Shown here: one piece after another, positions 7,037 through 15,680 of the stretch | Position numbering within the stretch: position 1 is the first letter of the stretch | Layout: the number at the start of each line of letters is the position of its first letter | Assembly (NCBI RefSeq): GCF_900205755.1 | Contig: NZ_OANS01000001.1 | Coordinates: 1-64,000, forward strand | Source: Polynucleobacter meluiroseus | GTDB taxonomy: Bacteria; Pseudomonadota; Gammaproteobacteria; Burkholderiales; Burkholderiaceae | Direction: 5' to 3' | Length of the DNA stretch: 64,000 bases | Notes under the pieces: generated by a model | What the model was told of the DNA's origin: nothing | The model's input: the letters and a program-made list of their open reading frames with translations, nothing else | The model's database searches: none | Program-made: the position numbers and the translations under genes

Positions 7037-7387
7037 TTAGAGCAACTCAATTCCGAAGTGTTTCATCATCATGGCGAACAGTCCAAAGCAAACGATAGTT
7101 ACCAGCACGCTAGCCCCCATCGTTAGCCAGAAGCCAAACTTTGGGAGCAGGTAAGAGAAAATCAGAAACATGGGTAGCGTTGGAATGACATACCAAAATG
7201 TGTAATAGGCGTGGTTGGCTATTTTCTCTTCGCCTTGATTTTCTATAAAAAGCCAAGTGAGAGTAAGTAGCGTCATTACTGGCAATGCTGCTACAAGGCC
7301 GCCTAGCCGATCACTTCGCTTGGCTATTTCAGAAATGAAGACAACCATTCCTGCGGTAAGTAGATATTTTGTAATGAGCCAGGTCAT
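7037..7387 (-). CDS. DUF3147-family inner-membrane protein
   Basis: 116 residues with four predicted membrane helices. The opening WLITKYLLTAGMVVFISEIA, then KRSDRLGGLVAALPVMTLL, is the conserved block I associate with DUF3147. Function unknown. It is the first gene of a two-gene leftward unit with the beta-barrel gene. Confidence 0.75.
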   Translation of the reverse strand: MTWLITKYLLTAGMVVFISEIAKRSDRLGGLVAALPVMTLLTLTWLFIENQGEEKIANHAYYTFWYVIPTLPMFLIFSYLLPKFGFWLTMGASVLVTIVCFGLFAMMMKHFGIELL

Positions 7388-7510
7388 CTGGGCCTTAGAG
7401 GAATCGGTTAAGCCTTAGTATAAAAGCCGAATAAGATATTTCCGGCTTTTGTCTAATCTGCCTGTGTCTTAAGGTAGTTTTTTTATTTGTTTGGGCGTAC
7501 AAATCAATTC

Positions 7511-8251
7511 ATGAAATTGATCAAATTATTGCTGATGATCGCCCCTTTATTTTCTGTTTCGGCGCAGGCGCAGATATTAGACGTTTCATATGAGGACGAT
7601 GCTCCCACTAGAACGCTTCATCTGCCGGCAATGAATCCTCAAGCGGTGGTGTTACTTTTTTCAGGGGGCAGCGGTATCTTACGATTACAAAATGACGGCT
7701 CAACTAACAGCCCCCATACTTTTGTGAGATCTAAAGAATTATGGTCTCAATATGGAATTGACGCCGTTCTTGTTGACACTCCCTACGGGCTAGGCGACGG
7801 AAGAGGTAACGCAGGATCTACTCGGGACCATCAACAAAGAATTTTTAATGTAGTGAAGTTCTACAAAGAAAAACTGAACTTACCCATTTGGCTATTTGGC
7901 CACAGCATGGGAAAGGTTAGCGTTTCAGAATTTGTTAACGGTGGTAAAGGGCAAGCTCAGATGACCAATGGCGTAATTATTGCCGGCACCTATCAAACAG
8001 TTTCAATGGAGGAAGATGAAAAACTACCGGTATTGGCAATTCATCATCTTTACGATGGGTGTGCGAGTACTCCCAAATCAACTTCAGAGAGGGTTATCAA
8101 GAGCAGACCTAAAGATTCGCGATCTCAACTAATTTTGATTGATGGCGGTATTAGTACGGGTGCTGAGTGTATGTCGTTTTCCCATCATGGCTTTAATCAA
8201 AACGAAGAGGCACTGGTTAAAGAGGTCGCGGAATTTATTTTGAAGAAATAG
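7511..8251 (+). CDS. Exported alpha/beta-hydrolase family protein
   Basis: 246 residues with a signal peptide (MKLIKLLLMIAPLFSVSAQA) and a serine-hydrolase core. An oxyanion-type strand (AVVLLFSGGSGIL) comes first, then the nucleophile elbow GHSMG in WLFGHSMGKVSVSEF, an acidic segment near HHLYDGC and a C-terminal histidine in SHHGFNQ. The substrate is unknown; export suggests an ester or peptide substrate in the periplasm. The ATG at 7511 gives a clean signal peptide; the earlier TTG at 7487 does not. Confidence 0.75.
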   Translation: MKLIKLLLMIAPLFSVSAQAQILDVSYEDDAPTRTLHLPAMNPQAVVLLFSGGSGILRLQNDGSTNSPHTFVRSKELWSQYGIDAVLVDTPYGLGDGRGNAGSTRDHQQRIFNVVKFYKEKLNLPIWLFGHSMGKVSVSEFVNGGKGQAQMTNGVIIAGTYQTVSMEEDEKLPVLAIHHLYDGCASTPKSTSERVIKSRPKDSRSQLILIDGGISTGAECMSFSHHGFNQNEEALVKEVAEFILKK

Positions 8252-8377
8252 GATTGAGACTCTTTAGTCTTAATCGGTTGCCAAACTTAACTCATATTGA
8301 GGGTTTCTACTTAGGCATGATCTTCTAAAAAATAGTTATTCTTAATGCAGGCTTAAATTATTGTGGAAAAGGCGCCC

Positions 8378-9598
8378 ATGAACACAGAGAACTTTAGCAA
8401 CAGAAGAAAAATTATCACCACGGCATTGGCGGGTGGCGCCAGTACTTTGTTGCCTGCTTGGGCACTTGGAGCTGAAAAGACTACCTTGCCATTCGCTTAC
8501 GGCGAGCGAGAGCTCATGGCTTTTCCAGAAAAGAAGCCGATGATTGTGCTAACTTCCCGTCCGCCTCAGCTGGAAACGCCATTTAAGTATTTCGATAATC
8601 ATGTGATTACCCCAAATGATGAATTTTTCGTTCGTTATCACATGGCTGGCATCCCAACCTCAATTGATCCCAGCACTTATAGGTTAAAAGTTGGCGGTAA
8701 TGTGGAAAAGCCTCTAGAGATTTCTTTAGAAAGCCTGAAGAAGAACTTTCCCTCGCAAAGAATTGTTGCTGTTAATCAGTGCTCGGGGAATAGTCGTGGA
8801 TTATTTGAGCCCAGAGTGAATGGTGGACAGTTAGGCAATGGTGCGATGGGTAATGCTGCCTGGGTCGGGGTCTCCTTAAAAGACATTCTCAATGCGGTAA
8901 ACCCCGGAAAGGGCGCAAAGCAAGTATCTTTCAATGGTCTAGATCAGCCAGTGTTACCAAGTGATTCAGACTTTGTAAAGAGTTTGAATATTGACCATGC
9001 TATGGATGGCAATGTTATGGTCGCCTATCAAATGAATGGTACGGATATTCCCTTTTTAAATGGTTATCCAATTAAATTAATTGTGCCTGGTTACTATGGA
9101 ACCTACTGGGTTAAGCACTTGAGTGAAATCAATGTGATCAATGACGTGTATAACGGCTACTGGATGAACCCAGCCTATCGCATTCCCGATAATGATTGCA
9201 ATTGCGTGGAGCCAGGCAAGGCGCCATCAAAAACAATCCCCATCAATCAATTTACTATTCGCTCTTTTATTACCAACTTTACAGACAGCAGTGTTGTGAC
9301 CGTTGGGAAGCCTATACAGGCTCGTGGTATTGCCTTTGATGCGGGGTACGGCATTAAGAAGGTATTGTTCTCGCAGGACAATGGCCAAAGCTGGACTGAA
9401 GCTAGACTTGGTCAAGATTTAGGGCGTTTCTCCTTTAGAGAATGGCGTACGGAGTTTACGCCAAGACATGCGGGTACCTTAGACTTAAGGGTTAGGGCAT
9501 TTAATCACGCCGGACAAGTTCAGCCTATGACCGCCACCTGGATGCCCGCAGGTTACATGCGTAACATTGTTGAGACTGTTAAAGTCACTGCGGTTTAA
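8378..9598 (+). CDS. sorA: SorA-like sulfite dehydrogenase, molybdopterin subunit
   Basis: 406 residues of the sulfite oxidase family. A twin-arginine signal (NRRKIITTALAGG) exports the folded, cofactor-loaded enzyme. The Mo-ligand cysteine is C135 in VNQCSGNSRG, and the moco-binding and dimerisation domains follow in the usual order. The next gene encodes a small c-type cytochrome, the arrangement of SorAB sulfite:cytochrome c oxidoreductases, so it probably oxidises sulfite to sulfate in the periplasm. A SoxC-type or other substrate cannot be excluded. The ATG at 8378 follows GGAAAAGG; a GTG at 8363 is less likely. Confidence 0.8.
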   Translation: MNTENFSNRRKIITTALAGGASTLLPAWALGAEKTTLPFAYGERELMAFPEKKPMIVLTSRPPQLETPFKYFDNHVITPNDEFFVRYHMAGIPTSIDPSTYRLKVGGNVEKPLEISLESLKKNFPSQRIVAVNQCSGNSRGLFEPRVNGGQLGNGAMGNAAWVGVSLKDILNAVNPGKGAKQVSFNGLDQPVLPSDSDFVKSLNIDHAMDGNVMVAYQMNGTDIPFLNGYPIKLIVPGYYGTYWVKHLSEINVINDVYNGYWMNPAYRIPDNDCNCVEPGKAPSKTIPINQFTIRSFITNFTDSSVVTVGKPIQARGIAFDAGYGIKKVLFSQDNGQSWTEARLGQDLGRFSFREWRTEFTPRHAGTLDLRVRAFNHAGQVQPMTATWMPAGYMRNIVETVKVTAV

Positions 9599-9607
9599 GG
9601 AAAAAAT

Positions 9608-9919
9608 ATGAAAAAACTAATTTATCTCTTATCCGCGCTTGCCTTGACACAAATTGCACAAGCTAAAACGATTGAGTTGCCAGCGGATACTGTTCTATGG
9701 AGACCATCTGATTTGCCTGGTTATGAACTTACCGTTCAACAATGCTCTTCTTGCCACTCTGCTCACTACGCTGAATATCAACCACCTAGCACCGGCGTAG
9801 GTTATTGGAACACTCAGGTCTTGAGGATGAAAAACGTGTTTAAGGCTCCAATTACCGATGAAGATGTGCCCGTTATCGTAGATTATCTGAATAAGACGTA
9901 TGGAGCCAATCGGAAGTAA
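9608..9919 (+). CDS. sorB: SorB-like monohaem cytochrome c subunit
   Basis: 103 residues with a signal peptide (cleavage after IAQA) and one haem-c site, C46-S-S-C49-H50. M74 (VLRMKNVF) is a candidate sixth ligand. It begins 9 bases after the molybdopterin subunit stop, behind AAGGAAAAA. It should accept electrons from the sulfite-oxidising subunit and pass them to the respiratory chain. Confidence 0.8.
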   Translation: MKKLIYLLSALALTQIAQAKTIELPADTVLWRPSDLPGYELTVQQCSSCHSAHYAEYQPPSTGVGYWNTQVLRMKNVFKAPITDEDVPVIVDYLNKTYGANRK

Positions 9920-10003
9920 ATTTCAGGCCGGGTTTTAAGGCATTAGGCCATTTAGCCTCTGGTCAGCGAGTGGTCTGAAAGACTAGAGTAAATTGGCATT
10001 GTT

Positions 10004-11179
10004 ATGTTTAAAACCATCCTTGCCCTTCCCCGTACTGTTTGGCTGATTGGCTTTATTAGCTTAGTCAATGATTCTGCCAGCGAGATGCTGTATCCATTAA
10101 TGCCTTTGTATTTAGTGTCGGTTCTGATGGCGGGTCCAAAAACCTTAGGGATTATCGAAGGCGTTGCTGAGGCCACTTCCAGCATTTTCAAATTACTATC
10201 GGGCGTCATTGTCGATCGCACCAAAAAAGCCAAGCCCTGGATTGTTTTGGGCTATACGCTTGCCAGTCTAGGCCGTCCTCTTATCGTGATAGCGAATTCA
10301 TGGATATGGGTACTAGCTATTCGCTTTACTGATCGGATGGGCAAGGGACTTCGTAGCTCCCCTCGAGATGCCCTCTTGGCTGAGAGTGTGAATGAGAATC
10401 AACGCGGTGTTACTTTTGGCCTACACCGTTCAATGGATAATGCAGGCGCAGTTATTGGGCCCTTATTAGCGATGCTATTTCTGTCTATGGGTGTGCCACT
10501 CAAAGATATTTTTCTGTGGGCGATTATTCCTGGGGCACTGACCATTACGCTGGCTTTATGTATTCAAGAGCCGCAGAGAGGGTCTGCGGCAAAGTCGACT
10601 CCATTTAGTTGGTCCTTAGAAGGAATGCCAAATCAATTCAAAAGATATTTAGTGGTAGCTGGAATCTTTGCGTTGGGCAATTCATCTGATATGTTTTTGT
10701 TGCTGAGAGCCAGAGAGGTGGGGGTTCCTCAAGAGCAAATCCCCTTGCTGTGGGCGGCGATCTCTTTAATTACCACGCTATTCGGCACGCCACTGTCCGC
10801 CCTGTCGGATACTTTCGGGCGCAAGCGATTTATTTTGATTGCTTGGATTGCTTTTGCATTTTTTTACATTTGCATGGGTTTACCAAACATCTCTATTTAT
10901 CAAATATTTGGACTGTTTGCTATCTACGGCTTATTTAAAGCCGCAACAGAGGGAGTAGAAAAAGCCTTAGTTGCAGACATGGCGCCTAAGGGTTTGGCAG
11001 GAACTGCTTTTGGCTGGTTTAACTTAATCACTGGACTCATGTTATTTCCAGCTTCATTTATTTTTGGCTGGGTCTATGAGTCGATTGCCCCTTTGTATGC
11101 ATTTCTGTTTTCAGGGGCCTGTGCCCTGCTGGCATTTATCTTAATGGCAACTTGGGTGACTAGAGCAAAAGAAAACTAG
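10004..11179 (+). CDS. MFS transporter
   Basis: 391 residues with about 12 membrane helices. Loop 2-3 carries DRTKKAKPW and the central loop has RFTDRMGKGLRSSPRDALLA, a motif typical of one MFS branch with DRxGKGxRxxPRD. No substrate can be deduced. It stands alone 84 bases after the sulfite dehydrogenase unit, so export of a sulfur compound is possible but only suggested by position. Confidence 0.8.
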   Translation: MFKTILALPRTVWLIGFISLVNDSASEMLYPLMPLYLVSVLMAGPKTLGIIEGVAEATSSIFKLLSGVIVDRTKKAKPWIVLGYTLASLGRPLIVIANSWIWVLAIRFTDRMGKGLRSSPRDALLAESVNENQRGVTFGLHRSMDNAGAVIGPLLAMLFLSMGVPLKDIFLWAIIPGALTITLALCIQEPQRGSAAKSTPFSWSLEGMPNQFKRYLVVAGIFALGNSSDMFLLLRAREVGVPQEQIPLLWAAISLITTLFGTPLSALSDTFGRKRFILIAWIAFAFFYICMGLPNISIYQIFGLFAIYGLFKAATEGVEKALVADMAPKGLAGTAFGWFNLITGLMLFPASFIFGWVYESIAPLYAFLFSGACALLAFILMATWVTRAKEN

Positions 11180-11273
11180 GTTTGCCAGTCCTTTTGATGT
11201 CCTAAATAACTAGCAGTTAAACTAGCCCTTATTCAACCAAAGGCCCTACGCTTTAACAGCGCAAGAGAATACG

Positions 11274-11891
11274 ATGACCGATTTTTATTCCTATGAACCT
11301 AAGCACGGCCACGGCCTGCCCCATGATCCATTTAATGCCATTGTGGGCCCACGACCTATTGGTTGGATTTCTTCAATCAGTCAGGCTGGCATAGTTAATT
11401 TAGCGCCGTACAGTTTCTTTAATGCATTTAATTACATCCCGCCCATTATTGGTTTTTCTAGCAATGGATATAAAGATACGGTTAAAAATGTAGAAGAGAC
11501 AGGCGAGTTCGTGTGGAATTTAGTCACCTTCGATTTAGTCGATGCCATGAACCAATCCTGTGCCCCCTATCCTCCTGAGGTCAATGAGTTTGAAGTTGCG
11601 GGGCTTGAGCAAGCAAGTTCATCCATCGTAAAGCCGCCAAGAGTAGCAAAGGCGAAAGTTTCATTTGAATGTCAATGCACCGACATTGTTCAGCTCAAAG
11701 GAATCTCTGGTGAAAAGATCAAGACCTGGTTCATATTGGGCGAGGTTGTAAGGGTTCATATTGATAAAGCATTGCTCAAAGACGGCATCTACGACACTGC
11801 TACAGCAGGCCATGTATTGCGTGGTGGAGGTCCTGGTGATTACTTCACCATTGGCAAGGAGCAGCTCTTTCAGTTAAATAGACCTAAATGA
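11274..11891 (+). CDS. Flavin reductase-like FMN-binding protein
   Basis: 205 residues with the split-barrel flavin reductase fold. The N-terminal FNAIVGPRPIGWISS and the following LAPYSFFNAFNYIPPIIGF form the FMN site, and DTVKNVEETGEFVWNLV is the typical dimer helix. Members transfer electrons from NAD(P)H to FMN or modify aromatic compounds, and the specific role here is open. The GHGLPHDPFNA start is well conserved, supporting the ATG at 11274. Confidence 0.8.
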   Translation: MTDFYSYEPKHGHGLPHDPFNAIVGPRPIGWISSISQAGIVNLAPYSFFNAFNYIPPIIGFSSNGYKDTVKNVEETGEFVWNLVTFDLVDAMNQSCAPYPPEVNEFEVAGLEQASSSIVKPPRVAKAKVSFECQCTDIVQLKGISGEKIKTWFILGEVVRVHIDKALLKDGIYDTATAGHVLRGGGPGDYFTIGKEQLFQLNRPK

Positions 11892-11978
11892 GGTAGTGAG
11901 CAGTAATTAATACGCACTTGTAATTTCTTGATCCTGAATGCAAAATTCATTTAAGAACTGAATTTATTGGAGGTCTTT

Positions 11979-12134
11979 ATGAAGCAGTTATTAAAACCCA
12001 TTGCTCTTTTCATCATTGTTTTGTCTTTGGGTGGATGTCTTGCTAGTACGACTTCACCCGATGGTGTGAATTGTGGTCCTAGCGCGGAAAAGCCTATAAT
12101 GGATAGGCCATTAGATTGCCAGGGCGGCCGCTAA
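11979..12134 (+). CDS. Small lipoprotein (51 aa)
   Basis: A very short gene with a strong ribosome-binding site (TTGGAGG) 5 bases before the ATG. The product is a signal peptide ending in lipobox LGGC (Cys20) and a 32-residue mature peptide with two more cysteines (VNCGPS and LDCQGG). That architecture suggests a lipid-anchored envelope peptide, perhaps disulfide-bonded. Family not recognised. Confidence 0.6.
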   Translation: MKQLLKPIALFIIVLSLGGCLASTTSPDGVNCGPSAEKPIMDRPLDCQGGR

Positions 12135-12186
12135 TTTCTTGTACTTCAGCTAGCCCTCAGTCAGGGGCGCTACTCATGGGAATCAA

Positions 12187-12576
12187 ATGCCTTTTGTCAG
12201 AATTGATTTAAGCAATAACCATCCGGACGGATTTGCCCAAATTGTTGGTGACACAGTCTATGAGGTGATGCGCACCTGTATTAATGTGCCTGAGGATGAT
12301 AAGTTCCAAGTCATTACAGAGCACGACAGTGGCGACTTAGTCTTTCCCCTAAGTTACCTCGGGATTCGTTATACGGCAGACATCATTTTTATTCAGGTGA
12401 CCTTGAATATTGGCAGAACGACAGAGATGAAGAAGCTGTTTTATAAAGCAGTGTGCGATAGCTTGGTAAAAAAACTCCAAGTGCGACCCCAAGACATCAT
12501 TATCAATCTAGTCGAAGTCCAAAAAGAGAATTGGTCATTCGGCAATGGTGAGATGCAATACGCTCCCAGCGAATAG
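12187..12576 (+). CDS. Tautomerase superfamily protein
   Basis: 129 residues with the catalytic proline right after the initiator Met (MPFVRIDLS). Two beta-alpha-beta halves follow (ILQ-type strand PFVRIDL and DIIFIQVTLNIGRTTEMKKL), so it is a fused 'long' tautomerase rather than the 60-residue 4-oxalocrotonate type. Members tautomerise or dehalogenate small oxoacids. It lies 61 bases upstream of the glutathione reductase gene. Confidence 0.75.
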   Translation: MPFVRIDLSNNHPDGFAQIVGDTVYEVMRTCINVPEDDKFQVITEHDSGDLVFPLSYLGIRYTADIIFIQVTLNIGRTTEMKKLFYKAVCDSLVKKLQVRPQDIIINLVEVQKENWSFGNGEMQYAPSE

Positions 12577-12614
12577 TGCTGTAGCTGCTTGCTGATAGTA
12601 TGAACATAACAGCA

Positions 12615-12630
12615 TATTTAATATTAAATA
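12615..12630. promoter_or_regulatory. Perfect 16-bp palindrome upstream of gor
   Basis: TATTTAATATTAAATA reads identically on both strands and ends 7 bases before the glutathione reductase ATG. The position fits an operator; the regulator is unknown. AAGG in the same stretch can serve as the ribosome-binding site, so a bound protein could block both transcription and translation. AT-rich palindromes also arise by chance. Confidence 0.4.
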
Positions 12631-12637
12631 AGGCAGC

Positions 12638-14026
12638 ATGAACACACCCAACTATGATTTTGACTTGTTTGTAATCGGTGGAGGGTCAGGCGGCGTGCGC
12701 GCAGCGCGGATTGCCAGCCAATTAGGTGCACGAGTAGCCATTACCGAAGAGTATCAATACGGCGGCACATGCGTGATCCGTGGCTGCGTGCCTAAAAAAT
12801 TAATGGTGTATGCATCCCACTTCTCGGAGACGTTTGAAGATGCCAAGGGTTTTGGCTGGTCCTTCGGGGAAATGACCTTTGACTGGAAGAAGTTAATTCA
12901 AGGAAAAAATCAGGAGATTGCGCGCTTAAGTTCGATCTACGAACAAAACTTACTAGCTGCGAACGTAAGCACCTTTAAAAGCCACGCAACCGTTGTTGAT
13001 GGACATACAGTGGCACTTGATGGTCCTGAGCCAAAAAGCATTACCGCTAAATATATTTTGTTGGCAACGGGCGGCCATCCCAATTTACCCCAAATTGCAG
13101 GAATTGAATTTGCCATTAGCTCAAATGAAGTGTTTTATCTGACTAGTCAACCAAAGCATATTGTGATTGTGGGCGCTGGTTATATCGCATTAGAATTTGC
13201 AGGAATCTTTAATGGCTTGGGCACTAAGGTAACCATTATTCATCGCGGCCAAGACATTCTAGGCCCCGGCTTTGATAGGGGTTTGCGCACACACATCAAA
13301 GAGGAAATGATTACAAAGGGAATTGAATTTAAATTTTCTTGTGAGTTAAGCCGTATCGAACAAAATGACAGTGGCGGCTATTCAGTTCATCTTCAGTATG
13401 ACCAAGGCGCATTGCATGAGATCGACCAAATCCTTATGGCAACCGGACGATCACCCAATGTTCGCAATCTCATTGATGGCAGCTTAGGCATTTGCCTGAC
13501 ACATCAGGGCGCAATTCACGTTGACCCTTATGGAAAATCTTCTGTCGATTCAATTTATGCAGTAGGGGATGTTTCTAGTCGGGTTGCTTTGACGCCAGTA
13601 GCCATTAGAGAAGGAAATGCCGTAGCTCAGACCCTATTTGGCCAAGGGCCCATGGCAGTTGACTTATCGCAAGTCCCCAGCGCGGTATTTACGCAACCCC
13701 CTATTGGGACGGTTGGATTAACTGAAGAAGAAGCCCTGAAGCAATATAAAACAGTCGATGTTTATGAGGCACACTTTAAGCCTCTGAAAAGCGCAATATC
13801 AGGCCGACACGAGAAGGTCTTCATGAAGTTAATCGCTGAAGTTGGCACGCAAAAAATCTTAGGTGCTCATATGATTGGTGAAGAGGCGCCAGAAATTATC
13901 CAGGCAATCGCAATCGCCTTAAAAATGGGCGCGACCAAGCAAGACTTTGATGCCACGATTGCGGTTCATCCCACGGTCGCAGAAGAATTTGTCACTATGA
14001 AAACAGCGGTTAGAAAAACACTCTAA
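12638..14026 (+). CDS. gor: Glutathione-disulfide reductase
   Basis: 462 residues, normal length for the family. FAD site VIGGGSGGVRAARIA near the N-terminus, redox cysteines C45 and C50 in GGTCVIRGC, an NAD(P)H-binding motif VGAGYIALEFAGIF near 180 followed by THRGQ-type residues (IIHRGQDIL), and the C-terminal catalytic H444 in HPTVAEE. The basic residue after the second glycine motif suits NADPH. It keeps glutathione reduced in the cytoplasm; the related mycothione or trypanothione reductases are much less likely in this context. Confidence 0.9.
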   Translation: MNTPNYDFDLFVIGGGSGGVRAARIASQLGARVAITEEYQYGGTCVIRGCVPKKLMVYASHFSETFEDAKGFGWSFGEMTFDWKKLIQGKNQEIARLSSIYEQNLLAANVSTFKSHATVVDGHTVALDGPEPKSITAKYILLATGGHPNLPQIAGIEFAISSNEVFYLTSQPKHIVIVGAGYIALEFAGIFNGLGTKVTIIHRGQDILGPGFDRGLRTHIKEEMITKGIEFKFSCELSRIEQNDSGGYSVHLQYDQGALHEIDQILMATGRSPNVRNLIDGSLGICLTHQGAIHVDPYGKSSVDSIYAVGDVSSRVALTPVAIREGNAVAQTLFGQGPMAVDLSQVPSAVFTQPPIGTVGLTEEEALKQYKTVDVYEAHFKPLKSAISGRHEKVFMKLIAEVGTQKILGAHMIGEEAPEIIQAIAIALKMGATKQDFDATIAVHPTVAEEFVTMKTAVRKTL

Positions 14027-14097
14027 GCCAATCAGCTTTGTAGTAGTTTTGTCACTTCCTTGATGTAGAATTTGAAGTAATTACATCTAGATCAGAA

Positions 14098-14655
14098 TTG
14101 AAAAAAATACTATTCATCGCTTGCTTAATATGGGCCACCTCGAGTGTTGCTCAGTCAAGCCACTTCACAGGATTTAGTTTATCGCTGGATTACGCCGATA
14201 ACGGGTTCGACGATACTTCGACCCCTGGCGGGCATTCATACAGTCAAAATGGTGTGCCTAGTGTGACGGCGCAATATTATCTGCCAGTAAACGAGCGTTT
14301 TGTAGCAGGCCCTTATGCTTCTTACGACTTAGCAAGCACAGACACTTCTCATATACAGGGCGCTGCTAATCATCCTTTTGAAACGGGCATCAAAGTGGGT
14401 TACGCCGTCAGCGATCAGTTGTTGGCGTACCTTAAGTTAGGCTATTCATTTTCACAATTTGTACAGCCCAGTGGATATGACTCATGGATGCACGGACCGT
14501 CTTACGGCATTGGCGCAGACTATCTAGTCACGGAGCATATTTTCGGCAGAGTGGAAGTGAGCCAACAAAACTACAACACCTTGCGCTGGAGCGATGGCTC
14601 CAGCGATAAATGTATTATTTCAAGTTATGGCGTTGCGATTGGATATTTGTTTTAA
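14098..14655 (+). CDS. Outer-membrane beta-barrel protein (OmpA/porin-like, 185 aa)
   Basis: A signal peptide (cleavage after SSVAQ) and alternating strands with conserved tyrosines (FTGFSLSLDYADNGF, LAYLKLGYSFSQF, YGVAIGYLF) end in the C-terminal Phe expected of an outer-membrane barrel. About eight strands would fit. The start is a TTG at 14098 because no ATG gives a signal peptide; the ribosome-binding site is weak. It stands alone. Confidence 0.6.
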   Translation: MKKILFIACLIWATSSVAQSSHFTGFSLSLDYADNGFDDTSTPGGHSYSQNGVPSVTAQYYLPVNERFVAGPYASYDLASTDTSHIQGAANHPFETGIKVGYAVSDQLLAYLKLGYSFSQFVQPSGYDSWMHGPSYGIGADYLVTEHIFGRVEVSQQNYNTLRWSDGSSDKCIISSYGVAIGYLF

Positions 14656-14699
14656 TTCTGACCAGATCACCGCCTTTATTAAGGTATAAAATCTGATCT

Positions 14700-15056
14700 A
14701 TGTTAATTCGTAGTAAAACAATTACCCTAGCCATATGCTTCTTTTTGATCGCATTCAAGGTGATGGCCTCAGGAATTTTTATTCAAGCGGCGCTTGAGCG
14801 AGCATCCTCTGCCGGCACCCCTGTAATCAGCATGATTGCTCCTGAGGGCTCGAGCGCCAATCAATCTAATGATGCCAAACATCATCAAGTGAGCTCTTTA
14901 AACCTGATGAGTCACGTTACTGCTAATTTATGTAATGCCAATACCACCCTGCTTATTCTTCAGTTGTGGTCGATCCCATCCGCAATTTCGAAATCTTCCG
15001 TATTTAAGCAAAACTTTCCCGACAGCGCCTTTAAGCCCCCAAAAGTAATGGCCTAA
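14700..15056 (+). CDS. Exported protein of unknown function (118 aa)
   Basis: A signal peptide (LAICFFLIAFKVMASG) is followed by a small mature part with no recognisable domain and few features beyond histidines in DAKHHQV. The length and late KPPKVMA end are plausible for a real gene, but there is no strong ribosome-binding site. Family unknown. Confidence 0.4.
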   Translation: MLIRSKTITLAICFFLIAFKVMASGIFIQAALERASSAGTPVISMIAPEGSSANQSNDAKHHQVSSLNLMSHVTANLCNANTTLLILQLWSIPSAISKSSVFKQNFPDSAFKPPKVMA

Positions 15057-15070
15057 ATTTTCTGGAGCGG

Positions 15071-15137
15071 GATTGATCATTCTTTGATCAATCCTCATGA
15101 ATAGCCTGACTAAATATATTTAGTCACAATGAGGATT
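15071..15137 (+). promoter_or_regulatory. Leader with two mutually exclusive hairpins over the ribosome-binding site
   Basis: Hairpin 1 is GATTGATCA (15071-15079) with TGATCAATC (15085-15093). A perfect 20-bp palindrome lies at 15107-15126. Hairpin 2 is AATCCTCAT (15090-15098) with ATGAGGATT (15129-15137), enclosing that palindrome and pairing with the GAGGA ribosome-binding site of the next gene. Hairpins 1 and 2 both use bases 15090-15093, so only one can form fully. This suggests a translational switch, thermosensor or protein-binding leader. No known riboswitch class was recognised. Confidence 0.5.
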
Positions 15138-15143
15138 CTTAAC

Positions 15144-15635
15144 ATGTCAAAGTACGTAAATGTATTAACAATGGCACTTATCGCCCTGTGTATTTCTGCC
15201 TGTAGTAGCGTGAAATTAGATGACACAAACGGTGTTGCTTCAGTCAACGCATCAAGCGGAATAACTTACGATCCTATAAGCGATCCCAAGTCAAGTGTTT
15301 ACGGTAAGCGCACTATTTATTTTGCTTTAGATAGCTACACTATTGATCCAAAATACGCACCCCTTCTTTCTGCCCACGCTGGATACCTAAAGTCTTTTGA
15401 GAAGGAAAGAGCTTCGATCATTATTCAGGGAAATACCGATGATCGAGGAGCTGCAGAATATAACTTGGCACTTGGACAGAGACGATCCGAGGCGGTTAAA
15501 AAGGCTTTAATCGGCCTGGGAGTTAGCGAGTTTCAGCTAGAGGCCGTGAGTTTTGGTAAAGAGAAGCCCGTCAACCAAGGGCAAAGTGATGCGGCTTATC
15601 AAGAAAACCGCCGTGCCGATATTGTCTATCACTAA
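15144..15635 (+). CDS. OmpA/Pal-like peptidoglycan-associated lipoprotein
   Basis: 163 residues with lipobox ISAC, a short linker and a C-terminal OmpA domain. FALDSYTIDP opens the domain, IIQGNTDDRGAAEYNLALGQ is the peptidoglycan-binding loop, and RRSEAVKKALIGLGV follows. It should tether the outer membrane to peptidoglycan. The classical Pal sits next to tolB, which is absent here, so this is probably a paralogue. The ATG at 15144 follows GAGGA; an ATG at 15129 lies inside the leader hairpin and was rejected. Confidence 0.8.
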   Translation: MSKYVNVLTMALIALCISACSSVKLDDTNGVASVNASSGITYDPISDPKSSVYGKRTIYFALDSYTIDPKYAPLLSAHAGYLKSFEKERASIIIQGNTDDRGAAEYNLALGQRRSEAVKKALIGLGVSEFQLEAVSFGKEKPVNQGQSDAAYQENRRADIVYH

Positions 15636-15680
15636 CCCTTGGGCATCTGAGCCCAGTCAGTATCAGATTAGGAAATCAAA

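Noticed and set aside
7422..7450. Inverted repeat AAAAGCCG with CGGCTTTT as a terminator
   Set aside because: It lies between divergent genes, where no transcript should end. It may be regulatory, but there is no other support.
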